Shown here piece by piece: positions 1 to 7,540 of a stretch of 64,000 nt of DNA (within the stretch, counting starts at the first letter, position 1; every line of letters begins with the position of its first letter). The DNA comes from Trileptium ribeirensis (lineage: Eukaryota > Nematoda > Enoplea > Enoplida > Thoracostomopsidae). Made by a program: the position numbers and the translations under genes. The DNA lies in the NCBI GenBank assembly GCA_030248225.1, contig JASANE010001479.1:1-64000 (forward strand), read 5' to 3'. The notes beneath the pieces were generated by a model. It had not been told where the DNA came from, made no database searches, and saw only the letters and a program-made list of their open reading frames with translations.

Positions 1-730
1 AGACTTACAGAAAAGTTGTGTAATAGTACCAAAATGGGGGTACCTACAAGCATACAAAATAGGGGTACAGTTATATCCGTTGGGGTACCTAGTGACATAT
101 AAATGTACGCATAGGGGTACAAAATATGGTACAAACGTACTCGTAGAAGCACAAAGTAAGGGTACAAATAAGGGTATACACTTACCCGTAAGGAAACAAA
201 CGTACCCATAAGGGTTCACAATATGGGTACAAACGTACCCGCAGGGGTACAACATAGGGTACAGATGGAACCGTAGGGGCACAAAATAGGGGTACAAACG
301 TACCCGTAGGGCTACAAAATAGGGGTACGCACATAGCCATAAGGGTACAAAATATGGGTTCAAACGTACCCGTAGGGGTACAAAATAGGGGTACAATAGT
401 ATCTGTAGGGGTACAAAAAGGCGTACAAACGTACCCGTAGGGGTACAAAATATGGGTACAAACGTACCCGTAGGGGTACAAAATATGGGTACAAACGTAC
501 CCATAGGGGCACAAAATAGGGGTACAAACGTACCCGTAGGGCTACAAAATAGGGGTACGCACATAGCCATAAGGGTACAAAATATGGGTACAATCGTATC
601 TGTAGGGGTACAAAAAGGGTACCCGTAGGTGTACCACATAGGGGTACAAATGTACCCATAGGTGTAGAAGATAGGGGTAGAAACGTAGCCATAGCGCTAC
701 AATACAGGAATACAAACGTCGTCTTAGCGC
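1..730. repeat. 33-bp GTACCC/GGGTAC minisatellite left of the viral gene block
   Basis: Degenerate tandem array. The unit is about 33 bp and contains GGGGTACAAAATA followed by GGGTACAAACGTACCCGTA, so each copy carries GGTAC palindromes. Reading frames here translate as an 11-residue repeat because 33 is divisible by three; they are not genes. The array stops about 50 bp before the ATPase start. A second array rich in GGGTAA/TTACCC lies at the other side of the viral block (11,530-11,855). The pair may therefore be sub-terminal repeats of the virus, but the real left end is outside the window. Confidence 0.85.
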
Positions 731-747
731 ACAAATGCAGCACTAAT

Positions 748-760
748 ATTCTTAAAAAGA
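748..760 (+). promoter_or_regulatory. Putative viral promoter motif ATTCTTAAAAAG before ATPase
   Basis: The sequence ATTCTTAAAAAGA lies 25 nt before the ATPase ATG at 785. It is the first of a recurring set (1527, 3357, 5491, plus variants at 4019 and on the minus strand at 10,559) that all sit 24-28 nt from a start codon. Functionally it would be a TATA-like core element giving a very short leader. This role is inferred from repetition and spacing only. Confidence 0.55.
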
Positions 761-784
761 AATAGGTTGCCACTTTACTTAACT

Positions 785-1534
785 ATGGATTACAAGTGTG
801 TTAATTGTAAACGTAGCTATACTTCTCGACAACATTTGCACAGACATAAGAAAAATTGTGAACCACAACAAAATTCTCCGGTTTGTCACATTAATGTACA
901 AAGTTCAACCACGGTACTGTTACCTTTAGAATTACCCTTCACATGTGTTGTGAGTGGTCAAACAGGTAGTGGAAAAACCCAATGGATATATCGATTGCTG
1001 AAACATGGTATTTTTGACCAATCGGTAAACAAAATTTTATACTGTTATAGTATTTTTCAAGATATTTATACTCGCATGATTGTAGAAATACCTAACCTGG
1101 AACTATTTGAAGGTTTACCTACAGAATTTCCTGTATCTTCAGACGGGCACACACTCTGTGTTTTAGATGATTTAATGATTGAAGCTGCAAATGATAAAAA
1201 ATTAGCGGCAGCGTTTTCAAAAATGCGACACAACAACCTCAGCACTATTTTTGTTACACAAAATTTATATCATGAAGGAAAATATATGCGAACTATAACA
1301 CGTAACACACAGTATATGGTTTTATTTCCAAATTTTAGAGACCAATCAATGATTTATACATTAGGAAGGCAAATGTGGCCATCTAAACCAGGATTTCTAC
1401 TAAGCGCATTTCAACAAGCTACCCACAAGCCATATGGGTACTTGTTCTTAGATTTAAAATCAGCTACAGAAAATATTTTGAGAGTAAGAGAATGCATTTT
1501 TCCCGACGACGAACAAATGTTTGTATATTCTTAA
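785..1534 (+). CDS. FtsK/HerA-type DNA packaging ATPase with N-terminal zinc finger
   Basis: This 249-residue protein is the likely genome-packaging ATPase of the virus, which would drive DNA into the capsid. The Walker A motif GQTGSGKT is at residues 58-65, the Walker B motif LCVLDDL at about 124-130, and a sensor-like strand TIFVTQN at about 154-160. Residues 5-25 form a CX2C...HX3C zinc finger (C5, C8, H21, C25), as is often seen at the front of this family in Polinton and adintovirus relatives. The ATG at 785 has A at -3 and G at +4; the frame stays open a few codons upstream but only with non-ATG codons. The stop codon lies inside the next promoter motif. The frame is intact. Confidence 0.85.
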   Translation: MDYKCVNCKRSYTSRQHLHRHKKNCEPQQNSPVCHINVQSSTTVLLPLELPFTCVVSGQTGSGKTQWIYRLLKHGIFDQSVNKILYCYSIFQDIYTRMIVEIPNLELFEGLPTEFPVSSDGHTLCVLDDLMIEAANDKKLAAAFSKMRHNNLSTIFVTQNLYHEGKYMRTITRNTQYMVLFPNFRDQSMIYTLGRQMWPSKPGFLLSAFQQATHKPYGYLFLDLKSATENILRVRECIFPDDEQMFVYS

Positions 1535-1539
1535 AAAGG
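1527..1539 (+). promoter_or_regulatory. Putative viral promoter motif overlapping ATPase stop
   Basis: ATTCTTAAAAAGG overlaps the ATPase stop codon (TAA at 1532-1534). Its last G of AAAAAG is 28 nt before the ATG at 1567. It is the same motif as at 748 and 3357. Confidence 0.55.
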
Positions 1540-1566
1540 GTTGAGTGTGTTTGTTCTTTAGTAAAA

Positions 1567-1824
1567 ATGGCTGTTGATCAAAATGCTGCAGCGTTACATT
1601 TTCTCGACAACTCATCATCTCAAATGATATCTGCTGTTATTAAACTGGCAAATGTGTCACTAATAAAAGCATTTGCTGAAATTGCGTACAACATGGATAA
1701 AAATAACAAAATTCTTAAAAGGATTGCAAACAAAAAAATAACTATTCATAAAAAGAAAAAGTTGCTTAAACCAAGTATAGTAAGACAACTGACGAAATAT
1801 TTTGTTAAACATTATGGCGCGTAA
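1567..1824 (+). CDS. Small basic accessory protein of the Polinton-like late block (85 aa)
   Basis: The protein has a helical N-terminal half (SLIKAFAEIAYNM) followed by a Lys-rich stretch (ITIHKKKKLL) and RQLTKYFVKH. This layout resembles a small conserved protein of unknown function that often precedes a 'KMxLVP' protein in Polinton-related elements; I recall the pattern, not a named domain. I chose the ATG at 1567 over an upstream in-frame ATG because the promoter motif at 1527 lies 28 nt away and the upstream part overlaps ATPase. It overlaps the next gene by 11 nt. The basic tail suggests nucleic-acid or virion-core binding, which is inference. Confidence 0.6.
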   Translation: MAVDQNAAALHFLDNSSSQMISAVIKLANVSLIKAFAEIAYNMDKNNKILKRIANKKITIHKKKKLLKPSIVRQLTKYFVKHYGA

Positions 1825-2215
1825 AATGGCAGTAGTTCCAGTTAGTTGGTTAGATGCAATGAGACAAGGAACCGCTAAAGACGACATTAAACCTGTGAAA
1901 AACGACGTTGTTACTTATGAAAGTATGGAAAAGCCAGATCTTTCACAAATGTTTCCGAAAAATTTAAGAAACAAGGCGAAATTAATGCTAAGCAGCATTA
2001 AAAACTTAAACTTAAACGATAACAATCAAATTATATATCCAGATGGTACTGTGGGTTCTAATATAATTGATTTAGTGAAATATTTTGTATCTGATATCAA
2101 CTTTTCACCCCCTCGCCCACTCGATTCAGATAAATTTCAAACACTATTAGCAGGAGTGCCAATAACGGCATTTGGGAGGGGGAGAATGACGTCATCGTGG
2201 AAGAGATTATATTAG
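1814..2215 (+). CDS. KMxxVP-type conserved viral protein of unknown function (133 aa)
   Basis: The protein begins MARKMAVVPVSWLDAM. The C-terminal half contains IIYPDGTVGSNIIDLVKYF (about residues 75-93) followed by a short P...F..LL...VP module near residue 110. The 'KM.lVP' start and the 'DG..GS.I.DL' segment recur in proteins next to the capsid genes of Polinton/adintovirus-like elements, where the role is not settled. The start overlaps the end of the upstream gene in another frame, which suggests translation from a shared transcript. The last part of the gene contains the CRE element of the downstream NADAR promoter. The frame is intact. Confidence 0.6.
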   Translation: MARKMAVVPVSWLDAMRQGTAKDDIKPVKNDVVTYESMEKPDLSQMFPKNLRNKAKLMLSSIKNLNLNDNNQIIYPDGTVGSNIIDLVKYFVSDINFSPPRPLDSDKFQTLLAGVPITAFGRGRMTSSWKRLY

Positions 2216-2284
2216 CCAATCAGCGTCGAGAACGCTTTATAAAAAGTATAGTTAAGCCGTGTATCTTCAATTTTACAATCAGTT
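2187..2284 (+). promoter_or_regulatory. Cellular-type promoter (CRE, CCAAT, TATA) for the NADAR gene
   Basis: In order: a perfect CRE/ATF palindrome TGACGTCA (2187-2194), a CCAAT box (2216-2220) and TATAAAAA (2238-2245), then initiator-like TCAATT (about 2266) and TCAGTT (2279). The spacing is that of a strong host RNA polymerase II promoter, similar in layout to adenovirus early promoters. It points at the ATG at 2335. Neighbouring structural genes lack this arrangement. Confidence 0.7.
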
Positions 2285-2334
2285 TATGTTTTCTTTCGTA
2301 GAGTACAGACGTGTTTTAATTATTCGCTCTCATT

Positions 2335-2847
2335 ATGGAACACACTAAATATTGTACAAGCACTAGTGGCAAAAAGCTAGTTTTATTTCGATCTGGATGG
2401 AGCGTATTCAGCAACTTCAATATTTCTCGTATTGTGGTCAACGGTGTCAAATACAACTGCGTCGAACAATATTATCAAAGCGAGAAAGCTCGATATTTCA
2501 ACGATGAAGAAACGTATGCTGCAATCATGGCTGCTTTCAGACCTTCACATCAAAAGAAGCTGAGCTGGCAAATCAATAACTTTGATCTACAACAATGGCT
2601 GGCTCATGGAAACGCTAACAAGGTCATGAAGCGAGGACTCAAGGCAAAATACGAACAATCACCTAAAGTACAGTCAGCTCTTCACGCTACTGGGGAAGCT
2701 ATAATTGCTGAAGCGTCTGAATGGGATCGGTACTGGGGTATTGGTATCAGTATTTTCGACGATGCGAATCGCGATATTGATCAATGGATTGTATGTAACA
2801 TTTTGGGACGTTTGTGGATGGAAGTTCGAGATGAAGCTGATAACTGA
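2335..2847 (+). CDS. NADAR (YbiA-like) domain protein
   Basis: The whole 170-residue protein is one NADAR domain. Visible motifs in order: FSNF (25-28), EQYYQSEKA (44-52), GLKAKYEQ (101-108), EASEWDRYWGIGIS (126-139) and NILGRLWMEVR (155-165). This is the full family core, including the Glu and Trp positions usually conserved in the active site. NADAR proteins are N-glycosidases acting on riboflavin-pathway intermediates or on ADP-ribose-linked molecules. In a virus a role against NAD- or ADP-ribose-based host defence is plausible but inferred. It has its own cellular-type promoter and a leader of roughly 60 nt, unlike the capsid genes, which suggests early expression. The next gene starts 2 nt after its stop. 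Confidence 0.85.
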   Translation: MEHTKYCTSTSGKKLVLFRSGWSVFSNFNISRIVVNGVKYNCVEQYYQSEKARYFNDEETYAAIMAAFRPSHQKKLSWQINNFDLQQWLAHGNANKVMKRGLKAKYEQSPKVQSALHATGEAIIAEASEWDRYWGIGISIFDDANRDIDQWIVCNILGRLWMEVRDEADN

Positions 2848-2849
2848 AT

Positions 2850-3374
2850 ATGACAGTGGAGCAAATAACTAATATGACAATAACTTCAAATTTGAAATGT
2901 AACATTGATTTATATTCTTTGTGTATTGATAACTTTGTATATAATGCTGCTCGTTTTAAAGGTGGTATATGGAAATTCAAACCTCGCGGTACAGTGTTGT
3001 TATTTCGCAATGGAAACATTGTTTTAGTTGGTGTTAAGTCTAAATGGGAGGCAGCTTCTATTTTATCTATTGTCACCAGCACTTTGAGACAGCTAGGTTA
3101 TATATGTTCGAGTGAGTTGCCTATTAATGTCAGAAACGTTGCAGGTGTAATGCGGTTGAATGTAAATTTCAGTTTACCAGTGCTTTATGAGGAGTTGAGG
3201 AACAAATATAAAGTAATGTATGAGCCTGAGTTACACAACAGCCTGCAACTGAAGATAGGAACCTGTACTGCACTTGTGTTTTGTAATGGAAATGTAATTG
3301 TAACTGGATGTAAAAGTATAACTAATTTGAATCAGTGTACAGTAAAATTGCATAATATTCTTAAAAAGCATTAA
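2850..3374 (+). CDS. Viral TATA-binding protein (TBP) homologue, two-repeat
   Basis: 174 residues, the size of a TBP core with no N-terminal extension. Repeat 1 (about 15-90) has YNAARF (31-36) and GTVLLFRNGNIVLVGVKS (47-64). Repeat 2 (about 95-172) has YEPEL (124-128) and TALVFCNGNVIVTGCKS (140-156). The segment with T-A-L-x-F...G...TG.KS in each half is the diagnostic beta-sheet/stirrup pattern of TBP, so the saddle fold is very likely. The FPGL-type motif usual before the second stirrup is missing, and the phenylalanines that kink DNA are partly changed, suggesting altered DNA specificity. It lies 2 nt after NADAR and is probably co-transcribed with it from the cellular-type promoter. Role (inferred): recognises the TTCTTAAAAAG promoters of the structural genes. 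The frame is intact. Confidence 0.85.
   Translation: MTVEQITNMTITSNLKCNIDLYSLCIDNFVYNAARFKGGIWKFKPRGTVLLFRNGNIVLVGVKSKWEAASILSIVTSTLRQLGYICSSELPINVRNVAGVMRLNVNFSLPVLYEELRNKYKVMYEPELHNSLQLKIGTCTALVFCNGNVIVTGCKSITNLNQCTVKLHNILKKH
3357..3369 (+). promoter_or_regulatory. Putative viral promoter motif before penton gene
   Basis: ATTCTTAAAAAGC lies within the last codons of the TBP gene, with 25 nt between AAAAAG and the penton ATG at 3394. A second AT-rich TATAAATA element follows at about 3381. Confidence 0.55.
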
Positions 3375-3393
3375 TGTATGTATAAATACAACT

Positions 3394-4014
3394 ATGGAGG
3401 TTGTTGTAGTTTGTGATTTGAATGACTCAGTTGTGGAGTTTCCAATAGCGTTTTGTGCAACCCAAGTTAAAGTTTTGGATATTGAGTTGCCACCAAAGTA
3501 CATAAACATTAGTAGCAGTCAAATTGAATACTTTAATAATAATTCATGGAAACGATTTACTGTTGAAGCTGGATATTATACAAGAGATAGTTTGCTGTCA
3601 TTTTTCAATTCGTTTAGCACTAGTATACAGTTTACATATGATCATTGCTGTGATCGCGTTAGTGTATATTGTTTTGATAATGCTGAAATAAAGTTTTCAC
3701 CCGAAATTCAAAATATGTTTGGACTTCAGCAGGCACACTTGACAAATGGTAAACACCAAGGGTCGAAAACTTTTAATGTTTTTTCCAACAAACCTACGTT
3801 TATTCTCAGTTCCTTTGTTCGCAATCGTACAGTTAATGGTAAATTCAAACCCATACTTCATGTTCTGTCAAATTCTGGGGTTAAGAATACTGTTACTCTC
3901 GGTTTAAACAATTGTGTATTTAAAGTTTTAGAATTTGAAATTGTAGATATAAATTTTAATCCTGTTAAGTTTTTTGAAAATGGTAAAATGGTTATACGAA
4001 TGTGGTTCTCGTAG
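3394..4014 (+). CDS. Penton-like minor capsid protein (single jelly roll)
   Basis: 206 residues. The pattern of the family is visible: YFNNNSWKRFTVEAGYYT (about 46-63), a strand pair around FTYDHCCDRVSVYCFDNAEI (about 80-99), then IKFSPEIQNMFGL (about 99-111), and an ending with FNPVKFFENGKMVIRMWF. This order of 'W.. f.v..G.Y', 'i.fs..l...lGl' and a final 'P..f..g.l.i.l.f' is typical of penton/minor capsid proteins in Polinton and adintovirus relatives, which form the five-fold vertices. It follows TBP directly and has a promoter motif 25 nt upstream. The frame is complete. Confidence 0.7.
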   Translation: MEVVVVCDLNDSVVEFPIAFCATQVKVLDIELPPKYINISSSQIEYFNNNSWKRFTVEAGYYTRDSLLSFFNSFSTSIQFTYDHCCDRVSVYCFDNAEIKFSPEIQNMFGLQQAHLTNGKHQGSKTFNVFSNKPTFILSSFVRNRTVNGKFKPILHVLSNSGVKNTVTLGLNNCVFKVLEFEIVDINFNPVKFFENGKMVIRMWFS

Positions 4015-4018
4015 AAAA

Positions 4019-4031
4019 TCCTTATAAAGGA
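4019..4031 (+). promoter_or_regulatory. Variant promoter motif TCCTTATAAAGGA
   Basis: A near-palindromic TATAAA variant of the viral motif, placed just after the penton stop, with 28 nt between the AAAG and the ATG at 4058. The spacing matches the other copies. Confidence 0.45.
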
Positions 4032-4057
4032 TTATTTCCTAAAAATAACACTTCATA

Positions 4058-4222
4058 ATGGCTGTACCGCTGTGTTTTGCTGGGCCAAAGCTGCCACGAG
4101 CTATGTCGCTGAAATCGGTATCTAAGACTGCTAGACGCAAAAAGGGAGTTCTTAAAAAGAAGAAAGTTCTTAAAAAGGGCAAAGTTAAGAAAAAAACACG
4201 AAAATATCGCAAACGAAAATGA
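4058..4222 (+). CDS. Tiny Lys/Arg-rich core-like protein (54 aa)
   Basis: Starts MAVPLCFAGPKLPRAM and turns into an almost pure Lys/Arg tail (motifs VLKKKK, VLKKGK, RKYRKRK). The composition is like the adenovirus pX/mu and protamine-like core peptides that condense virion DNA. A proteolytic site cannot be claimed because no viral protease gene is visible. Its stop overlaps the start of the major capsid gene as ATGA (4219-4222). Two copies of GTTCTTAAAAAG (from 4148 and 4166) lie inside its Lys codons, 41 and 59 nt before the next start, so they could double as the capsid-gene promoter. Confidence 0.7.
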   Translation: MAVPLCFAGPKLPRAMSLKSVSKTARRKKGVLKKKKVLKKGKVKKKTRKYRKRK

Positions 4223-5497
4223 GCGTGTGTGGAATCGAAAAGCTGGACTGGTCTGGAGGCCAGTACCCTGCTCAACAGTCGATCGTGTCTACGCAACTAA
4301 TCGAAATTGCTTGTGAAACAACGCTGCCAAGCTCGGATACAGATGATACATTACGGTTTAAAATTAGTGAAAGTTCATTTGATGTAATTGATTTATCTCA
4401 AATATTTGCATATATTGATTTTCAGGTATTGAGGGGGATGGAAAGGAAATAAAGGATGTGGCTAAAAAAGTAGCACCATGCAACATGTTTGGATATGCCC
4501 TGTTTTCCACGGTTGAAATGAAAATTAATGGAGAGCCAATAACATTCAATCAAAAGCATTACCCTTGGATGATATATGTGCTTAACACGTTGCACATGAG
4601 TGTAGAGCAACGAAATCAGTATCTACAAGGAAGTATTTACAAACAAGATGAGTATTATGCTTTCGACGATTTTGAGAGTGATGGATTCATTTACAGAAAC
4701 GCATTGGTCATGGCATCTCAAAAATGTGAACTCTATTTTCCAATTATTACTGATGTTAATTTAATACCAAGATATCTACCCCCCAAATGTAGGATCGAGT
4801 TTGAGTTTACACGAAGTGTGCCATCACTGATACTTCAGCATAATACGGAAGAAAAATACCTTGTTCGTATAAATGACTTTAAGCTGTATGTATCGAAATC
4901 AAAATTGAGCAAGCAAGCATTAGAACATCACAACAAACTTTAAATGCTAAGTTTCCTGCTATAAGGTATAAAGTTCAAACACTGTCTGTAAACAAAGGGT
5001 TGCAAAATGTGGATTGGACAATTTTTGAAGGGACATTACCTCGTCGTATATACATTTGGGGAATAACACAGGAGGCCTATGCTGGTGCACCTAAATTAAA
5101 TTTATTTAAGTTTAGTTTACCAGATATGGACAGTTTTACGCTGTTTATGAATGACGATCGCTATCCATGTAATGTGCCTTTACCGTGTAAAACATCTAAT
5201 GATATGAGATTATTCTACAATACGCTTTACGCGCTAAATTATAGGGCTGATAATCTTGGTTTGAGTGAAGTTGCGTTTAGGAAAAATGCAGGGTATCAAA
5301 TAATTTGTGTTGATCTAAGCAAGGATCACAGCAGTGATTGTAATTACCTTTCGAACCCAGTAGATGGTCAAATTCGGCTTTCCATTGATTTCACTAAAGT
5401 GTTGGAACAAGCTATAATAGTTTTCGCGATGGGTGAATTTACTGCGGAACTCAACATTAGTGCAAACAGGGAAGTGTTCTGGAACAAAATGTCTTAA
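4219..5497 (+). pseudogene. Double jelly-roll major capsid protein, two frameshifts
   Basis: The gene reads in three successive frames: ATG 4219 to 4452, an open frame carrying on to 4943 (its first possible start is the GTG at 4458), and an open frame ending at 5497. Sequence similarity to the F54H12.2-like major capsid family of Polinton relatives runs through all three parts: the N-terminal LDLS-like segment (VIDLSQIFAYIDFQV), the VAPCNMFGYALFSTVEMKIN segment, the LP..CRIEFEFTRS segment, and the LPRRIYIWGITQEAYAGAP segment typical of the second jelly roll. Each break is consistent with a one-base loss, near 4423-4430 and near 4925-4940. There is no clear slippery site, so decay or sequence error is more likely than programmed frameshifting. 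The other capsid genes are intact. Role: hexon-like shell protein. Confidence 0.8.
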
Positions 5498-5502
5498 AAA
5501 GA
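5491..5502 (+). promoter_or_regulatory. Putative viral promoter motif before membrane-protein gene
   Basis: GTCTTAAAAAGA includes the stop codon of the capsid gene (TAA 5495-5497) and ends 24 nt before the ATG at 5526. Confidence 0.55.
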
Positions 5503-5525
5503 ATAAAGATACACTGAAACAAATC

Positions 5526-6002
5526 ATGGATGATAAACGTATTATTGCATTATATGTTGTGCTATTTTTAGTTGTTATATACGAAACTGTGTTGCTATTG
5601 TTAAATATAAATTGTACACATCAAAATAAACCTCTGTGTTTCGACGACTGGAGGAACAGATCAACTGAAAAGTGGAACGCTGTAGAGGGTTACGACATAC
5701 ACTGGTTAAATAGATCGTCGTCAAACCTACAATTCAATATTCGCCTCAAACCACCTGATACTGCTTGTAGTTCGCGTATGGTTTATTTATTCGACGTGTT
5801 TGATCATTTGTTCAACAACTTATCGATACAATATCAGCACGGACTGATACTGGTACGAGCTGTTGGAATTTATCGTGGATACACTTTCAACAACTGCTAT
5901 ATGGGTACACGCTTCATCAAGCACCTGTCAACGTACGACCTGGATAAAGTGATGCGACAGCAGTATATTAGGATTAATATTGTAAAAGCACTTGACAAAT
6001 AG
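5526..6002 (+). CDS. Single-pass membrane protein of the viral block (158 aa)
   Basis: A hydrophobic segment at residues 5-27 (IIALYVVLFLVVIYETVLLL) follows a short charged N-terminus (MDDKR), giving an N-terminal signal-anchor. The remainder would be luminal or external, and carries N-glycosylation sequons (NRS twice, NLS) and several Cys residues. I do not recognise a family. Its place at the end of the capsid block, with the shared promoter motif 24 nt upstream, suggests a late virion or egress membrane component. The ORF extends upstream in frame into the capsid gene, but 5526 is preferred for the motif spacing. It is 5 nt from the next gene. Confidence 0.6.
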   Translation: MDDKRIIALYVVLFLVVIYETVLLLLNINCTHQNKPLCFDDWRNRSTEKWNAVEGYDIHWLNRSSSNLQFNIRLKPPDTACSSRMVYLFDVFDHLFNNLSIQYQHGLILVRAVGIYRGYTFNNCYMGTRFIKHLSTYDLDKVMRQQYIRINIVKALDK

Positions 6003-6007
6003 CTTCC

Positions 6008-6331
6008 ATGGGTAATACACGGTCAAATTTAGTGGACTATGCTCGCAGTGTATATCTACAGCGTGAAATTGCCTACTGGCAATTAAAGGTGGACGAATTT
6101 TATCGAGAATGTGAAAGAACAGGCGACTATATTGATGGAAAATCGCAATATCAAGTAAAATTGTCACAACTACTGCAACAACGTGCATCGGTGATCAAGG
6201 CGATGAAAACAATAACGAAGAAAATGAATGAAGGATATTCATTAGATCATGCTGTACATTACTTTGCATTTATATGTCCTATTGAATTTGATTTGTATCG
6301 TAATGATATATTGTATTTGTGTAATTTGTAA
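6008..6331 (+). CDS. Possible N-myristoylated helical protein (107 aa)
   Basis: Starts MGNTRS, which fits the N-myristoylation rule (Gly2 and Ser/Thr6). The body (about residues 18-75) is rich in Glu, Lys and Gln and likely helical or coiled-coil (REIAYWQLKVDEFYRE, LLQQRASVIKAMKTITKK). The tail is YFAFICPIEFDLYRND. No family is recognised. It begins 5 nt after the membrane-protein gene and ends in a polyadenylation signal, so it is the last gene of this block. A membrane-linked assembly role is inference from the N-terminus and neighbour only. Confidence 0.55.
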   Translation: MGNTRSNLVDYARSVYLQREIAYWQLKVDEFYRECERTGDYIDGKSQYQVKLSQLLQQRASVIKAMKTITKKMNEGYSLDHAVHYFAFICPIEFDLYRNDILYLCNL

Positions 6332-6350
6332 ATAAAAAAAAACAAAAAAA
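6329..6350 (+). terminator. Polyadenylation signal of the plus-strand viral block
   Basis: AATAAA (6331-6336) overlaps the last stop codon (TAA 6329-6331) and is followed by an A-run. This is the expected 3' end for the ATPase-to-6331 block. Confidence 0.6.
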
Positions 6351-6352
6351 AA

Positions 6353-6452
6353 CCCGTGGCTGATCTGCACAGCTATCGTGGAGCGGCCCCTACGGCGATG
6401 GGGTAGTCTGGCTTTACGCTGGGCTGGGGATTATCCCCCGTGGACCACTGCA
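6353..6452. other. GC-rich potentially structured island
   Basis: About 100 bp with strikingly higher GC than its AT-rich flanks. It contains stems such as GGGGATTATCCCC (near 6425) and CCCCTACGGCGATGGGG (near 6388). It has no ORF and I find no tRNA, snRNA or ribozyme signature. It could be a viral structured RNA or a leftover of another element. Confidence 0.3.
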
Positions 6453-7436
6453 GTTTATTTATATTTTAGCGAATAAGAAACAGAGCTGGTATCAGCAAAG
6501 GTGTAACCAGTAGGTAACATTATTTTCTAAATAGAATAATGTAGATTAGAAAACCAACCAGAACAATCGTATCCTGATGTAAACCAATTAATGTGTATGC
6601 CATAAATACACAGAAGTGCAACCATGACTTTACCCAAGGTAGCCATGTGAAACAGTAACTATAACGAAACACACCCATGCATAAACCTAAACATACATAT
6701 AAATAGCCAAAAATATCCAAATGTATCCAAGCGTTCTGCACTTATGTGCGATGCTATACGTATAAATATGAACATTAGCTGTACGTACCCCTTATATACA
6801 TGAGTCTACTCATAACCATGTGTAGCTAATAATACTTACCGGTATGCACCTCTTAATACACTCATATACAATAATATTGTAAATATATTGCAGAAAACAA
6901 CATTTTAAAACCTTATTCTTAAGCGGCAAAGCAAAATTAGAAAGCTAAATTGTAGTACAAAAAGTTACCCTTTTGTTCTAATCATACAACAACATCACTA
7001 ATATTAACCCTGAGGGTAACGCAATGCTTTATATTGTAACCCTGTGATCATCAGGGTAACACATTATAATGACACATATATCATATGTGCACATTATATG
7101 CTACACGTTTATATACTATGTTACCCTGAAGATAACATTACCATTTTTGCTATATTATATATAAGAATGTGTGTTTGCTATGCTATATTATATATAAGAA
7201 TGTGCGTTTGCTAGCGCTTTGTGTGTTCTACAGTTAAGTTAATCCAACATATGTACGTATTTTACCCACGCAAACCACGCTTTCCACTCTACGTTAAAAA
7301 CATTTAAAGTAAAATACGTATTTAAATATATTGGCATATTAAAATATATATAAATTGGCGCCACAAATTATGCCTTTATATCTGATGTCCAATATTATGG
7401 AGTCAGTTTTATTTTAGCTTTGTTAAATTGTGTGTT
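6453..7436. other. AT-rich intergenic region with GTTACCC palindromes
   Basis: No convincing gene. Between 6,995 and 7,135 are several TTACCCTGA / TCAGGGTAA palindromic elements, the same motif as in the array at 11,530-11,855. At 7,146-7,215 a roughly 36-bp unit with CTATATTATATATAAGAATG occurs twice. Confidence 0.5.
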
Positions 7437-7540
7437 TTTTGAGTTCGCTCGGTTCCCGCCCCACCAGAGGTAACGGGGTCGAGCACTGTAAGGGGAGACT
7501 ATGCTGAATTTTTTTCAGGTTTTATATATTCTTTGCTATA
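7437..7540 (+). repeat. Left arm of an inverted repeat within the viral region
   Basis: The core from about 7454 (CGCCCCACCAGAGGTAACGG, continuing to GTCGAGCACT) is matched nearly perfectly in reverse complement at 11,397-11,425. Weaker similarity extends on both sides (GAGTT.GCTCG outside, TAAGGG and an A/T run inside). The core can also fold on itself through GCTCG...CGAGC. Confidence 0.75.

Noticed and set aside
182..773. Tyr/Pro-rich ORFs on the minus strand
   Set aside because: Translations of the 33-bp minisatellite. Open only because the unit length is divisible by three.
1711..1722. ATTCTTAAAAGG inside the 85-residue gene as another promoter
   Set aside because: It is about 90 nt from the next start, outside the 24-28 nt spacing of the others.
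7440..7490. Inverted-repeat core as a tRNA fragment
   Set aside because: GTCGAGCAC and CCACCA words suggested a tRNA 3' half, but no acceptor, D or anticodon arms fit.
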